Positions 6,933 through 15,840 are shown, counted from the stretch's first letter. The stretch: 36,876 bases of DNA from Aeromicrobium sp. (GCA_025965435.1 JAOPWZ010000023.1:1-36876), one strand, 5' to 3'. The notes: generated by a model from the sequence alone, not told the origin. Numbers and translations: made by a program.

Positions 6933-9413
6933 TCAGTCTCGCACGGGCGCGGGTGCGGAGGCCCGGACGCCGAGATGCGCCGCGGGCGGTCCGGCGACGG
7001 CGGCGATGGGCTGTGCTGCCGGCACGCCCGAGCCGTCGCGCCGATCGCTGACCGGGGGCAGGTCGACGGCCGAGCCGCTGGCCGCGCAGGCCATGGGGGC
7101 GCCGTCGCCGACCCAGGCCAGCAGGAGCCCGTCCTCGCCCTTGAGCAGCCGCTGGCAGCGGACGCCGCCGGTCGCGCGTCCCTTCGGCGGGTAGATCGAC
7201 AGGGGGCTGACCTTGACCGCGCCGGTCTGCGTGCCCGGGAGGGCGACGCTGGAGCCGGCGACCGTCACCACGTGGGCGCCCTCGACGTCGGCGACCGCCC
7301 CGAACGACACGGCGCTCTGGCCGGGGGCGAGCTTGATGCCCGCGACACCGCCGCCGGAGCGGCCCTGCGGACGGACGAGGGACGCCGCGAAGTACAGCAG
7401 CTGGGCGTCGGTCGTGACGAAGACCAGCTGCTCGTCGCCCGTGGCCAGCGCCGTCGCACCGACGACCGAGTCGCCGTCGGCGAGGGCGATGAGCTCCCAC
7501 TCGTCGCGTCCGAGGTGATCGGGCTTGACCCGCTTGACGATGCCCTGGCGGGTGCCCAGCGCGATGCCGGGCCCGTCGTCGTCGAAGGTCATGAGCGCCC
7601 GGGCGGGGGAGTCGAGGTCGGCGATCTCGGCCAGCGGCACCCCGCCCTGCAGGTTCGGCGAGTGCGCGCTCGGCGGGAGGGCGGGCAGGTCGAGCACGTT
7701 GATGCGTCGCACCCGGCCCGACGCCGTGACGACCCCGATCTCGGCGCGTGCCGTCGTGCGGACGGCCGAGATGATCGTGTCGTGCTTGACCCGCCGGTCG
7801 ACCTCGCCGAAGGCGGAGGCGTCGGTCGTGCGGGCCAGCAGCCCCGTGGCGGACAGCAGGGCCCAGCAGGGGTCGTCGCTGACCTCCAGCGGTGCCGCCG
7901 ACGTCGCGGTCTGCCCTGACGACTCCAGCAGGACGGTGCGCCGCGGCGTGCCGAAGGTCTGCGCCATCTCGCCGAGCTCGTCGCCGACGACCGTGCGCAG
8001 CAGCTGCTCGTCGCCGAGGATCGCGTCGAGTCCCTCGATGATCGCGCGGAGCTCGGCGATCTCCTTCTCGACCTCGATGCGGTCGTACTTCGTGAGCCGG
8101 CCGAGCGTCAGGTCGAGGATGTAGGTGGCCTGGATCTCGGACAGGTCGAACACCGACATGAGCCGCTCGCGGGCCTCGGCGCGGTCGTCGCTGCCGCGGA
8201 TCAGCTGGATGACCTCGTCGATGTCGACCAAGGCGAGCATGAGCCCGTCGAGCAGGTGCAGGCGGTCGGCGGCCTTGCCGCGGCGGAACGTCGTGCGTCG
8301 GCGGACCACGTCGATGCGGTGCGCGAGGTAGACCTCCAGCATCTGCTTGAGGCCGAGCGTGCGGGGCTGGCCGTCGACCAGGGCCACGGCGTTGATGCCG
8401 AACGAGCTCTCCATCGGCGTGCTCTTGAACAGCTGCTCGAGGATCGACTCGGGGATGAACCCGTTCTTGATCTCGATGACCAGCTGCAGGCCCTTGTGCC
8501 GGTCGGTGAGGTTCTTGAGGTCGGAGATGCCCTGCAGCTTCTTGGCCTGGACGAGCTTCTTGATCGCCTCCATGACCTTCTCGGGCCCGATGTTGTAGGG
8601 CAGCTCGGTGACCACGATGCCCTTCTTGCGGGCCGTGACGTTCTCGATCCGGGTCGAGGCCCGCATGCGGAACGAGCCGTTGCCCGTGGCGTACGCGTCG
8701 CGGATGCCCTCGAGGCCCACGATCTTGCCGCCGGTGGGCAGGTCGGGGCCGGGGATGAACCGCATGAGGTCGTCGAGATCGGCCTTCGGGTTCTTGATGA
8801 GGTGGCGCAGCGCCTGCACGACCTCGATCAGGTTGTGCGGCGCGATGTTGGTGGCCATGCCGACGGCGATGCCGCTGGCGCCGTTGACCAGCAGGTTGGG
8901 CAGGGACGCCGGCAGCACGGCCGGCTCCAGCTCGCGGCCGTCGTAGTTGGGCTTGAAGTCGACCGTGTCCTCGTTGATCGAGGCGGTCATCGCCTCCGCG
9001 GCGCCGTGCATGCGGATCTCGGTGTACCGCATGGCCGCCGGTGGATCGTCCTGCGAGCCGAAGTTGCCGTGCCCGTCGGCCAGCGGCAGGCGCAGCGACC
9101 AGGGCTGGACGAGGCGCACGAGCGCGTCGTAGATCGAGCTGTCGCCGTGCGGGTGAAACCGGCCCATGACCTCACCGACGGGACGCGCACTCTTGACGTG
9201 GCCGCGGTCGGACCGCAGCCCCATGTCGCCCATCGTGTACAGCAGCCGTCGCTGGACCGGCTTGAGGCCGTCGCGCGCGTCGGGCAGGGCGCGGGAGTAG
9301 ATGACGGAGTAGGCGTACTCGAGGAAGCTCGTGCGCATCTCGTCACCGACGTCGGTGTCGAGGATGTGCTCCTCGAAATCCTCCTCGGGTGGCTGCTTGC
9401 TGCTGCGGGCCAT
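6933..9413 (-). CDS. parC: DNA topoisomerase IV subunit A
   Basis: An 826-residue type IIA topoisomerase A subunit. The breakage-reunion core is complete: the active-site Tyr130 in AAMRYTEIR, and the quinolone-resistance region [14 protein letters not shown] (residues 88-101). Within that region Ser92 and Asp96 correspond to E. coli GyrA Ser83 and Asp87, so the wild-type drug-sensitive residues are present. The C-terminal beta-pinwheel follows (repeated GxV/I strands such as RVRRINVLD and GIVKRVKPD). I see no GyrA box of the QRRGGKG type, which favours topoisomerase IV. With ParE it would decatenate daughter chromosomes. It is transcribed leftwards and leads the lprG/P55 run. A TAGAGT box at about 9441-9446 (minus strand) may be its -10. 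Confidence 0.94.
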   Translation of the reverse strand: MARSSKQPPEEDFEEHILDTDVGDEMRTSFLEYAYSVIYSRALPDARDGLKPVQRRLLYTMGDMGLRSDRGHVKSARPVGEVMGRFHPHGDSSIYDALVRLVQPWSLRLPLADGHGNFGSQDDPPAAMRYTEIRMHGAAEAMTASINEDTVDFKPNYDGRELEPAVLPASLPNLLVNGASGIAVGMATNIAPHNLIEVVQALRHLIKNPKADLDDLMRFIPGPDLPTGGKIVGLEGIRDAYATGNGSFRMRASTRIENVTARKKGIVVTELPYNIGPEKVMEAIKKLVQAKKLQGISDLKNLTDRHKGLQLVIEIKNGFIPESILEQLFKSTPMESSFGINAVALVDGQPRTLGLKQMLEVYLAHRIDVVRRRTTFRRGKAADRLHLLDGLMLALVDIDEVIQLIRGSDDRAEARERLMSVFDLSEIQATYILDLTLGRLTKYDRIEVEKEIAELRAIIEGLDAILGDEQLLRTVVGDELGEMAQTFGTPRRTVLLESSGQTATSAAPLEVSDDPCWALLSATGLLARTTDASAFGEVDRRVKHDTIISAVRTTARAEIGVVTASGRVRRINVLDLPALPPSAHSPNLQGGVPLAEIADLDSPARALMTFDDDGPGIALGTRQGIVKRVKPDHLGRDEWELIALADGDSVVGATALATGDEQLVFVTTDAQLLYFAASLVRPQGRSGGGVAGIKLAPGQSAVSFGAVADVEGAHVVTVAGSSVALPGTQTGAVKVSPLSIYPPKGRATGGVRCQRLLKGEDGLLLAWVGDGAPMACAASGSAVDLPPVSDRRDGSGVPAAQPIAAVAGPPAAHLGVRASAPAPVRD

Positions 9414-9502
9414 GCCTGCCTCTCGGTACGACGGTGCTCGACTCTACATTTTCGCCCCTCGCCACCCGTGGCCTCCCACCGCCACGCCGGGAGGCGACCC
9501 GA

Positions 9503-9508
9503 TAGGTT
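9503..9508 (+). promoter_or_regulatory. Probable -10 box of the leaderless Pat operon
   Basis: TAGGTT is followed by six bases (GGGCAC) and the GTG start of the acetyltransferase fusion. No Shine-Dalgarno sequence is present, so a leaderless transcript is likely. This box also supports the choice of GTG at 9515. Confidence 0.6.
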
Positions 9509-9514
9509 GGGCAC

Positions 9515-12208
9515 GTGACCAGCGAGGCGCCATCCTACGAGCACTGGGAGGCGGACGTCCTGCTCAGGGACGGTCGCGTCGCCCACATCAGGCCGATCAT
9601 GGAGACCGACGCCGATCGGTTCGTCGAGTTCTACGCCCGGGTGTCGGACGAGTCCAAGTACTTCCGCTTCTTCGCGCCCTACCCGACGCTGTCGGCCAAG
9701 GACGTCAAGCGTTTCACGACGGTCGACCACGACCGACGCGTGGCCTTCGTCGTGACGATCCACGACACGATCATCGGCGTCGGACGATATGACGCCGTCA
9801 CCGACGACGAGGCGGAGGTCGCCTTCCTGGTCGAGGACGCGCAGCAGGGACGTGGCGTCGGCCAGCTGCTGCTGGAGCATCTCGCGCAGGCGGGTCGTGA
9901 GCGCGGCATCCGTCGCTTCGTGGCGGACACCCTGCCGACCAATCACCGGATGCAGCAGATCTTCCGCGAGATGGGCTACCAGATCCAGGGCGAGATCGAG
10001 GACGGCGTGCAGCGCCTGACCTTCGACATCGAGTCGACCGACACGGCCATCAACGTCATGCGGGCCCGCGAGCAGCGCGCCGAGGCCGCATCGATCGAGC
10101 GGATCTTCAAGGCCCGCAGCATCGCGGTGATCGGCGCGAGCCGCCGTCAGGACTCGATCGGCCAGGCCATGGTCCGCAACCTCGTGCTGGGCGACTTCGG
10201 CGGCAGCGTCTACGCCGTCAACTCCCAGGCCGAGGCGGTGTCCGGCCTGCCGGCCTACAAGCGGGTGCAGGACATCCCCGGCGAGGTCGACGTCGCGATC
10301 GTCGCGGTGCCGGCCGATTCGGTCAACGACGTCGTGCTCGACTGCGCGGCGAAGGGCGTCCACGGTCTGGTCGTGATCTCGGCGGGCTTCGCCGAGGAGG
10401 GCCCCGAGGGCCGTCAGCGCCAGCGCGCCCTCCTGGGGCTGAGCCGCTCGTACGGGCTGCGCCTGATCGGCCCCAACTGCCTCGGCATCATCAACACCGC
10501 GCCCGACCTGCAGCTCAACGCGTCGCTCTCGCCGTTGATGCCGCCGCAGGGCCGCGTCGGGTTCTTCTGCCAGTCCGGTGCGCTGGGCACCGCGATCCTG
10601 GAATCGGTGTCGCGCCGTGGTCTCGGCCTGTCGACCTTCGTCTCGGCCGGCAACCGCGCCGACGTGTCGGGCAACGACCTGCTCCAGTACTGGCAGGAGG
10701 ACGACTCCACCGAGGTCATCCTGCTGTACCTGGAGTCCATCGGTAACCCTCGCAAGTTCTCCCGCATCGCCCGCCGGGTCTCGGCCACCAAGCCCATCGT
10801 CGCGGTCAAGTCCGGCCGCTCCACGCAGGGCGTACCGGTCGGCCACACGGTCGCCCGGACGTCGGCCCCCCAGTCGGCCGTGGACGCGATGTTCCGGCAG
10901 GCCGGCGTCATCCAGGTCGACACCCTCGACGAGATGTTCGACGTCGCGCAGCTGCTGGCCCACCAGCCGCTGCCACGCGGCAACCGCGTCGCGATCGTGG
11001 GCAACTCCGACGCCGTGGCGCTGATCGTCGCCGACGCCGCCGCGGCCGCCGGTCTGCAGGTCACCGAGCCGGTGTCGCTGGGCGCCGACGCCAACGCCGA
11101 CGACTTCGAGGTGGCGATCGAGTCCGCGATCGCCAATCCCGACGTCGACGCGCTCGTCGCCGTCTACATCCCACCGCTCAACACGTCCGGCGAGGAGGTC
11201 GCCAACGTGCTCGCGGCGGTGGGGGAGCAGTCCGACAAGCCCATCGTGTCGACCTTCCTGGGCAGCGAGGGCGTCCCCGTGCTGCTGCGCGTCCCCGACC
11301 TGCTCGGCGGCTCCGCGGGCCGCGGATCGGTGCCGTCGTACTCGGCGCCGGAGTCGGCCGTCCGCGCCCTGGCCCGCGTCGTGACCTACTCGGAGTGGGC
11401 GGCGCGCGACCACGGCGAGTTCCACCTCGCGCACGACCACCGCACCGGTGACGCCCGCGCCCTCGTGCGCGACGTGCTCCGCCAGGCGCCCCGCGGAGCG
11501 ATCCTGTCCACCAAGCAGGTCCACGACCTGCTGGCCTGCTACGGCATCAACATCCTGACCTGGATCAACGTCAGCACCCGTGAGCAGGCGATCGCGGCGG
11601 GCGAGAGCCTCGGCTGGGACGTCGTCCTGAAGGCCGGCAGCGAGCACCTGCGCAGCCGGCCCGACCTCGCCCACATCTGGCGCGGCATCCACGACGCCGA
11701 CGACATGGGCGACGCCTGGGACGAGCTCACCAACTGGACGGGCATGCGCAAGGACACCAAGTTCTTCGTCCAGCGGGTTGCCCCCGACGGCCTGCCCGTG
11801 TCGTTCAGCGTCACCGAGGACCCCCTGTTCGGCCCGCTCGTCTCGTTCGGCCTCGCCGGCGCCCCCAGCGAGCTCCTCGACGACCGCGCCTACGGCATCC
11901 CGCCGTTGACCGATCTCGACGCCGAGGCGATGATCCGCAACCTCCGCTCGGCGCCCCTGCTCTTCGGCTACCGAGGCTCCGACCCGGTCGACGTCGACGC
12001 GCTGCAGGACATCATCGTGCGTCTGGCGGCCATGAAGGACGATCTGCCGGAGATCGCCGAGCTCGACCTCGAGCCGGTGTCGGTCAACCCGAACGGGTAC
12101 ACGGTGCTCAGCGCCCGGGCCAAGGTCCTGCCCTCGGCCGACCGTCGTGGCGAGTGGTACGTCCGCCGCCTCAGTCAGCCCGCCCCCTCGGGAGATACGC
12201 TCGCATGA
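9515..12208 (+). CDS. GNAT acetyltransferase fused to NDP-forming acyl-CoA synthetase domains (Pat type)
   Basis: An 897-residue protein of the lysine-acetyltransferase Pat/PatA group. Residues about 20-175 are a GNAT domain with the acetyl-CoA loop QQGRGVG (111-116) and a probable general base in EAEVAF. Residues about 195-300 are a CoA-binding Rossmann domain (SIAVIGASRR); next come the succinyl-CoA-synthetase-like ligase domains and a C-terminal ATP-grasp region (about 660-880). The GNAT domain comes first, the reverse of E. coli PatZ but as in Streptomyces lividans PatA, which acetylates and switches off acyl-CoA synthetases. The segment KSGRSTQGVPVGHTVART keeps a His where ADP-forming synthetases have their phospho-His, though with a one-residue offset in my alignment. 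Whether the synthetase half is active is unclear. The stop overlaps the next ATG (ATGA). Confidence 0.9.
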   Translation: MTSEAPSYEHWEADVLLRDGRVAHIRPIMETDADRFVEFYARVSDESKYFRFFAPYPTLSAKDVKRFTTVDHDRRVAFVVTIHDTIIGVGRYDAVTDDEAEVAFLVEDAQQGRGVGQLLLEHLAQAGRERGIRRFVADTLPTNHRMQQIFREMGYQIQGEIEDGVQRLTFDIESTDTAINVMRAREQRAEAASIERIFKARSIAVIGASRRQDSIGQAMVRNLVLGDFGGSVYAVNSQAEAVSGLPAYKRVQDIPGEVDVAIVAVPADSVNDVVLDCAAKGVHGLVVISAGFAEEGPEGRQRQRALLGLSRSYGLRLIGPNCLGIINTAPDLQLNASLSPLMPPQGRVGFFCQSGALGTAILESVSRRGLGLSTFVSAGNRADVSGNDLLQYWQEDDSTEVILLYLESIGNPRKFSRIARRVSATKPIVAVKSGRSTQGVPVGHTVARTSAPQSAVDAMFRQAGVIQVDTLDEMFDVAQLLAHQPLPRGNRVAIVGNSDAVALIVADAAAAAGLQVTEPVSLGADANADDFEVAIESAIANPDVDALVAVYIPPLNTSGEEVANVLAAVGEQSDKPIVSTFLGSEGVPVLLRVPDLLGGSAGRGSVPSYSAPESAVRALARVVTYSEWAARDHGEFHLAHDHRTGDARALVRDVLRQAPRGAILSTKQVHDLLACYGINILTWINVSTREQAIAAGESLGWDVVLKAGSEHLRSRPDLAHIWRGIHDADDMGDAWDELTNWTGMRKDTKFFVQRVAPDGLPVSFSVTEDPLFGPLVSFGLAGAPSELLDDRAYGIPPLTDLDAEAMIRNLRSAPLLFGYRGSDPVDVDALQDIIVRLAAMKDDLPEIAELDLEPVSVNPNGYTVLSARAKVLPSADRRGEWYVRRLSQPAPSGDTLA

Positions 12209-12774
12209 TGACCTCCGACCACACGACTGCTCTCTTCGACGAGGTCTCGCTCAGCGGCTACTACCCCGAGATCGTGGCGGAGGGCCTCCGGGACGCCCTC
12301 GCCGACGAGGTCGTGTCGGGCTACGTGCTGCACCACGAGCCCACCTTCGACCGCGACGAGATCCGGCGCCACATGACCGTGCTCGCCCTCACGCCGAGCC
12401 GCCTGATCCTGGTGCACACCGACGAGCATCCCGGCGACGACCTGCTGCCCAAGCCCTACACGTCGACGACGTCGGAGGCCGTGGCCCTGAGCCAGGTGCG
12501 ATCGGTGGTCGTCACCCGCATGGTGACCTCGACGTCCAAGCAGCTCGAGGAGGCGCTCCTGACGATCGGCTGGGGTGCGGTGAGCCGGGTCGAGCTCGAG
12601 CCGGCCCGCTGCTCCGATCCCGAGTGCGAGGCCGATCACGGCTACTCGGGCAGCCTGACCGGCGACGACTTCTCGCTGCGGCTGGCGGCGGCCGGCGACG
12701 GCGGCGCAGCCGTCGAGCGTCTTCTCGGCTTCGCCCGCACCCTCTCGGCCGCGACGAGCGGAAGCATCGCGTGA
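12205..12774 (+). CDS. DUF5998 family protein
   Basis: A 189-residue soluble actinobacterial protein of unknown function, probably the DUF5998 family. It has no signal peptide or membrane segment. Visible features are a clustered acidic N-terminus, a central beta-rich region (SGYVLHHEPTFDRDEIRRHM, then TVLALTPSRLILVHTDEH), and a Cys pair in PARCSDPECEADHGYSG that could bind a metal. The start ATG at 12205 overlaps the upstream stop (ATGA); a second Met follows directly at 12208. The end overlaps the next gene by GTGA. Being locked between an acetyltransferase and a phosphodiesterase, all by four-base overlaps, suggests stoichiometric co-expression. Confidence 0.85.
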   Translation: MMTSDHTTALFDEVSLSGYYPEIVAEGLRDALADEVVSGYVLHHEPTFDRDEIRRHMTVLALTPSRLILVHTDEHPGDDLLPKPYTSTTSEAVALSQVRSVVVTRMVTSTSKQLEEALLTIGWGAVSRVELEPARCSDPECEADHGYSGSLTGDDFSLRLAAAGDGGAAVERLLGFARTLSAATSGSIA

Positions 12775-13880
12775 CGCTCGCCCTGCCCGGCCTCGGTGGC
12801 CGGCGGACCATCGACGAGATCATGCCCTCGGTCGCCGCCGCCTTGGGGGTCGAAGGGTTCACCGACACGCTCGGCCTGCCCGCGGCGCCCCGCTACGTCG
12901 TGTTCCTCGTCGACGGCCTCGGGCTCGAGCTGCTGCGCGAGCACGCCGAGGCCGCGCCCTTCCTGTCGTCCCTGCACAACATCGAGGACGTCGTGTGCGG
13001 GGTGCCGTCGACGACGGTCACCAGCCTCACCTCGCTCGGCACCGGCCTCCAGGGCGGTCAGCACGGCATGGTCGGCTACACCGCGCGGGTGCCCGCGACG
13101 GGCCGGCGGATGAACTCCTTGAAGTGGGACCAGCCGGTCGATCCCACGGTGTGGCAGCCGTACCCGACGGTCCTGCAGCGCCTGAGCGAGGCCGGCATCT
13201 CGGCCTCGTCGGTCAACGACTCGAGGTTCGAGGGCACCGGCCTGACGGTCTGCAGCCAGCGCGGGGTGCCGTTCCACGGCATCGACTCCGTCTACGAACG
13301 GCTCGACGTCGTCGTCGACGTCATCGAGTCGGCGCCGCGGTCGGTCACCTACGCCTACGAGTCGCGCCTCGACCACACGGGCCACTCGCTGGGCTGCGGG
13401 TCGCCGGAGTGGCGCGACATGCTGACCACGATCGACACCGAGCTCGCCGAGCTGCGCGACGAGCTGCCCCGCGACACGGTGCTGATCGTCACGGCCGACC
13501 ACGGCATGATCAACCTGCCGTTCGAGGATCGTTTCGACGTCGACCTGGTGCCCCGGCTCCTCGACGACGTCACGCTGCTCGCGGGCGAGGCGCGCTTCCG
13601 GCACGTCTACACGCAGCCCGGGACCGAGCACGAGGTGGCCGCACGCTGGCGTGCCGAGCTGGGTGATCGGGCGGTCGTCCGTACCCAGGACGGCATCGAG
13701 GACTGGTTCGGCCCGATCTCTCCGGACGTGCGAGGACGCATCGGCGACGTCGTGGTGGCGTCGCTGGGTGACTTCGCGGTGTTCTCCTCGCGCGAGTTCG
13801 CGGTCGAGCTCAAGATGACCGGCTTCCACGGCTCGATCACCGAGCCCGAGCTGCGCATCCCGGTGCTCGTCGCGACCTGA
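12771..13880 (+). CDS. Alkaline-phosphatase-superfamily phosphodiesterase / nucleotide pyrophosphatase
   Basis: A 369-residue metal-dependent phosphodiesterase of the PF01663 type. The two-metal site can be traced: Asp48 in FLVDGLG, the nucleophilic Thr in GVPSTTVTSL (Thr81 or Thr82), Asp and His in SRLDHTGHSLG, Asp and His in VTADHGM, and a late His in GFHGSIT. It has no signal peptide, so it acts in the cytosol. The substrate cannot be told; related enzymes cleave nucleotide or glycerol-type phosphodiesters. The GTG start overlaps the DUF5998 stop by four bases; a longer frame upstream is only the shadow of the preceding gene. It ends the operon, 14 bases from a convergent lipoprotein gene. 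Confidence 0.92.
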   Translation: MTLALPGLGGRRTIDEIMPSVAAALGVEGFTDTLGLPAAPRYVVFLVDGLGLELLREHAEAAPFLSSLHNIEDVVCGVPSTTVTSLTSLGTGLQGGQHGMVGYTARVPATGRRMNSLKWDQPVDPTVWQPYPTVLQRLSEAGISASSVNDSRFEGTGLTVCSQRGVPFHGIDSVYERLDVVVDVIESAPRSVTYAYESRLDHTGHSLGCGSPEWRDMLTTIDTELAELRDELPRDTVLIVTADHGMINLPFEDRFDVDLVPRLLDDVTLLAGEARFRHVYTQPGTEHEVAARWRAELGDRAVVRTQDGIEDWFGPISPDVRGRIGDVVVASLGDFAVFSSREFAVELKMTGFHGSITEPELRIPVLVAT

Positions 13881-13894
13881 GCCCGACGCGGCTC

Positions 13895-14365
13895 CTACGG
13901 CGCCGGCGCCCACACGACCTGACCGGGCGTCGGTGGGTCGAGGCTGACGATGCCGAGCTCGCCGAGCACGACGGAGATCGTCTCGGCCGGGTCGACGCCG
14001 TCGGGCAGATCGATGGTCGACGTCGACGGCATCAGGTCCATCGTGGCCGAACCGTCGCCCATCGACAGGGGCACGTCGACGGTCTGGCCCTCGGCCGTGA
14101 CCTCGCCGACCGCCATGGGGCTGGAGCCGCTCCCGTAGGTCACGACCCAGAGGCGTCCGTCGGGGGACAGGCCGGCGCCGGGGGTGCCCAGGGTGTTCCC
14201 GTCGACCCCGTCGGGCAGGCCCCGTACCGGTGTCGCGGCGTCCGCCGGCGACCCGCCGTCTGCGCTCGCCGATGGCTCCGACGACGAGGGTTGGGAGTCC
14301 GAGGAGCAGCCGGCGACGGCCAGCACGACGGCGCAGATCAGGGCTCCGATGCGCAAGACGGGCAT
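13895..14365 (-). CDS. Small lipoprotein, function unknown
   Basis: A 156-residue lipoprotein: short signal sequence with lipobox VLAVAGC (Cys20), a Ser/Pro/Asp-rich tether to about residue 50, and a compact domain with strands such as GRLWVVTYGSGSSPMAVGEV. I do not recognise the family. The ATG at 14365 is chosen over an upstream Met because AGGAGA sits seven bases before it and the signal peptide starts here. It is divergent from the LapA-like gene and convergent with the phosphodiesterase gene. Confidence 0.8.
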   Translation of the reverse strand: MPVLRIGALICAVVLAVAGCSSDSQPSSSEPSASADGGSPADAATPVRGLPDGVDGNTLGTPGAGLSPDGRLWVVTYGSGSSPMAVGEVTAEGQTVDVPLSMGDGSATMDLMPSTSTIDLPDGVDPAETISVVLGELGIVSLDPPTPGQVVWAPAP

Positions 14366-14409
14366 GGGAGTCTCCTGACAAGAGGTGACGGATTGTCCGG
14401 TCACCAGCG

Positions 14410-14415
14410 TAGACT
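14410..14415 (+). promoter_or_regulatory. Possible -10 box for the LapA-like gene
   Basis: TAGACT lies about 55 bases before the TTG start, with a strong GAGGGGGG ribosome-binding site further on. This would give a short conventional leader rather than a leaderless transcript. No clear -35 was seen. Confidence 0.35.
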
Positions 14416-14469
14416 CTCAGGCGGGCGCCGGCCCCGACGCGGCAGACATTTTCTTGCGAGGGGGGTCCC

Positions 14470-14700
14470 TTGACGTCCACCCCGGACCGGACACCGATCC
14501 TCACGGTCCTGCGCGAGCGATGGGTCGCGATCGTACTCGTGATCCTGACCGCCGCCTTCGTCGCGCAGAATCGCAACAGGGTCGAGTTCGACCTGTTCTG
14601 GATGAACCTGCGGCTGCCCCTGTGGCTCGTGATGACGGTCATCGCGGCCGTCGGCGTCGTGGTCGGCCTGACGATGTCCAACCGACGACGACTGCACTGA
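14470..14700 (+). CDS. LapA/DUF1049-like small membrane protein
   Basis: A 76-residue protein with two membrane segments (about residues 19-33 and 50-67) joined by the short loop QNRNRVEFDLFWMNLRLP. The phrase AFVAQNRNRVEFDLFW is typical of the LapA (DUF1049) domain. The start is a TTG at 14470, preceded by GAGGGGGG at a good distance; no ATG or GTG is available at this end. Its role in actinobacteria is not established. It is followed seven bases later by a broken membrane-protein gene. Confidence 0.82.
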   Translation: MTSTPDRTPILTVLRERWVAIVLVILTAAFVAQNRNRVEFDLFWMNLRLPLWLVMTVIAAVGVVVGLTMSNRRRLH

Positions 14701-14706
14701 CGCTCG

Positions 14707-14914
14707 ATGTCGACCGCTTCGGTACGCAGCCCACGCCGCCGGGTGGTCACGGCTGCCGTGATCGTCTGCCTGTCGCTGCTGTGCGCCGTGGCCATCGTGC
14801 GGCTGGTGGGCCGTGGTCGACTGGCCGGCCGTCGTCGATGCGGTGGGCAGGCTGACGTGGTGGCAGGTGCCGGTCCTGCTGGCCGTCCTGGTGCTGCGGC
14901 AGGTGACGAGGTCG
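14707..14914 (+). pseudogene. Frameshifted and truncated remnant of a UPF0104/LPG-synthase-like membrane protein
   Basis: The first frame starts with an ATG at 14707 and encodes a basic start and a membrane segment (VVTAAVIVCLSLLCAVAIVR) up to about 14806, then turns into arginine-rich nonsense. From 14813 a second frame continues sensibly with VVDWPAVVDAVGRLTWWQVP and another hydrophobic stretch LLAVLVLRQV. Dropping one C near 14809-14812 joins the two. This N-terminus resembles proteins of the UPF0104 / lysylphosphatidylglycerol-synthase transmembrane group, normally over 300 residues. Homology stops where the thymidine kinase gene ends (14915), and the remaining part is not found beyond it. 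The family call rests on memory of N-terminal motifs only. Confidence 0.55.
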
Positions 14915-15580
14915 CTAGGCGAAGGGGAGGAGGTCGGAGTCGCTGAGACGCCCGGTGGCGCGGGCCCGGGCCGCGGTCAGCGCCAGCCGGTGATGCTGAC
15001 GGCACAGCACCTCGTACGCGACCTCCGGCGGGTCGTCGACGGCGTCGATCTCCTCGACGTCGCCCACCACGATGACCTCGCCCTCGGTCACCATGACGCC
15101 GTTCTCGGTGCGCGCGTTGTGCGTGGCCCGCCGCCCGCACCAGCACAACGCCTCGACCTGCAGCACCTCCGTCCGGTCGGCCAGCTCGACCAGGCGCGCG
15201 GCGCCCGGGAACAGCCTGGTGCGGAAGTCGGTCAGGATGCCGAAGCAGAACACGTCGATGCGCAGCTCGTCGACGATCTTGGCCAGCTGCTCCACCTGGT
15301 GGGGCGAGTAGAACTGGGCCTCGTCACAGATCAGGTAGTCGACCTTGGCGCCTTGGGTGAGGGTGTCGACGATGTGCGTCCAGAAGTTGAAGTCGGTGTC
15401 GACCTCGACCGCGGCGTGCGACAGGCCGAGCCGGCTCGTGAGGACCGCCGGTCCGGTGCGGTCGTTGCTCACGAAGATGATCCCGGCACGACCCCGGGCG
15501 GCGTGATTGTGATTCGTCTGCAGCGCGAGGGTCGACTTGCCGGCGTCCATCGTGCCTGTCCAGAACGTCAGCGCTGCCAC
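14915..15580 (-). CDS. tdk: Thymidine kinase
   Basis: A 221-residue type II thymidine kinase that phosphorylates thymidine for dTTP salvage. The P-loop GTMDAGKST (residues 9-17), the catalytic region ICDEAQFYSPHQV and the zinc-site cysteines (CWCGRRA and LCRQHH) are all present. Length and order fit the family. The likely start is GTG at 15580 (VAALTFWTGTMDAGKS, first residue read as Met), with a weak GAGAAGA upstream. Its stop abuts a decayed gene, and behind its start lies a 300-base repeat field. It may therefore have arrived, or been rearranged, at a fragile site; its base composition looks like its neighbours. Confidence 0.95.
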   Translation of the reverse strand: MAALTFWTGTMDAGKSTLALQTNHNHAARGRAGIIFVSNDRTGPAVLTSRLGLSHAAVEVDTDFNFWTHIVDTLTQGAKVDYLICDEAQFYSPHQVEQLAKIVDELRIDVFCFGILTDFRTRLFPGAARLVELADRTEVLQVEALCWCGRRATHNARTENGVMVTEGEVIVVGDVEEIDAVDDPPEVAYEVLCRQHHRLALTAARARATGRLSDSDLLPFA

Positions 15581-15646
15581 GTGGACATCTTCTCATTGGG
15601 CTGCTGGCCGTCAGGGGTTGGCTTGCTTGGTTCTGTTTCGCTGGAG

Positions 15647-15777
15647 TTCGTTGGGTCGGGTTGGCTCGTTGGGTTGCGTCAGACTTCGTTGGGTCGGGTC
15701 GGCGCGTTGGGTTGCGTCAGACTTCGCGGGGTCGGGTTGGCGCGTTGGGTTGCGTCAGACTTCGTTGGGTCGGGTTG
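15647..15777. repeat. 38-bp tandem repeat (three full copies plus a partial)
   Basis: Units start at 15647, 15685, 15723 and 15761, exactly 38 bases apart. Each begins TTCGTTGGGTCGGG (third: TTCGCGGGGTCGGG) and ends GTTGGGTTGCGTCAGAC. Copies differ at only a few positions, and the fourth stops after about 17 bases. The unit is G/T-rich on this strand, unlike the surrounding DNA, and not a multiple of three. It lies between the starts of tdk and the end of sepH; no gene is supported in 15581-15888. Confidence 0.93.
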
Positions 15778-15790
15778 TCGAGTCTGCCCA

Positions 15791-15840
15791 CCTGGTCTCG
15801 ACAGGGTGGCGGCTTCGCCGCGTCACGCTCGACCTCCCGC
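15791..15840. repeat. REP-like element with central hairpin
   Basis: The stretch has GGTCTCGACAGG on the left and GCTCGACCTCC on the right, imperfect mirror images, around a perfect small hairpin GCGGC-TTC-GCCGC (15809-15821). This architecture resembles the short interspersed palindromes of GC-rich actinobacteria. A second hairpin GCGCGC-AGA-GCGCGC follows at 15849-15863. It could end transcription from sepH or be only a mobile repeat. Confidence 0.5.

Noticed and set aside
6933-9413. Gyrase subunit A rather than topoisomerase IV
   Set aside because: No GyrA box is visible and it is not next to a B subunit near dnaA. It is not fully excluded without comparison to the rest of the genome.
12147-13880. 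A 577-residue fusion form of the phosphodiesterase
   Set aside because: The extra N-terminal part is out-of-frame DUF5998 sequence. GTG at 12771, with its four-base overlap, gives the family length.
15647-15777. Possible CRISPR array
   Set aside because: The units are contiguous without unique spacers, and no cas genes are present.
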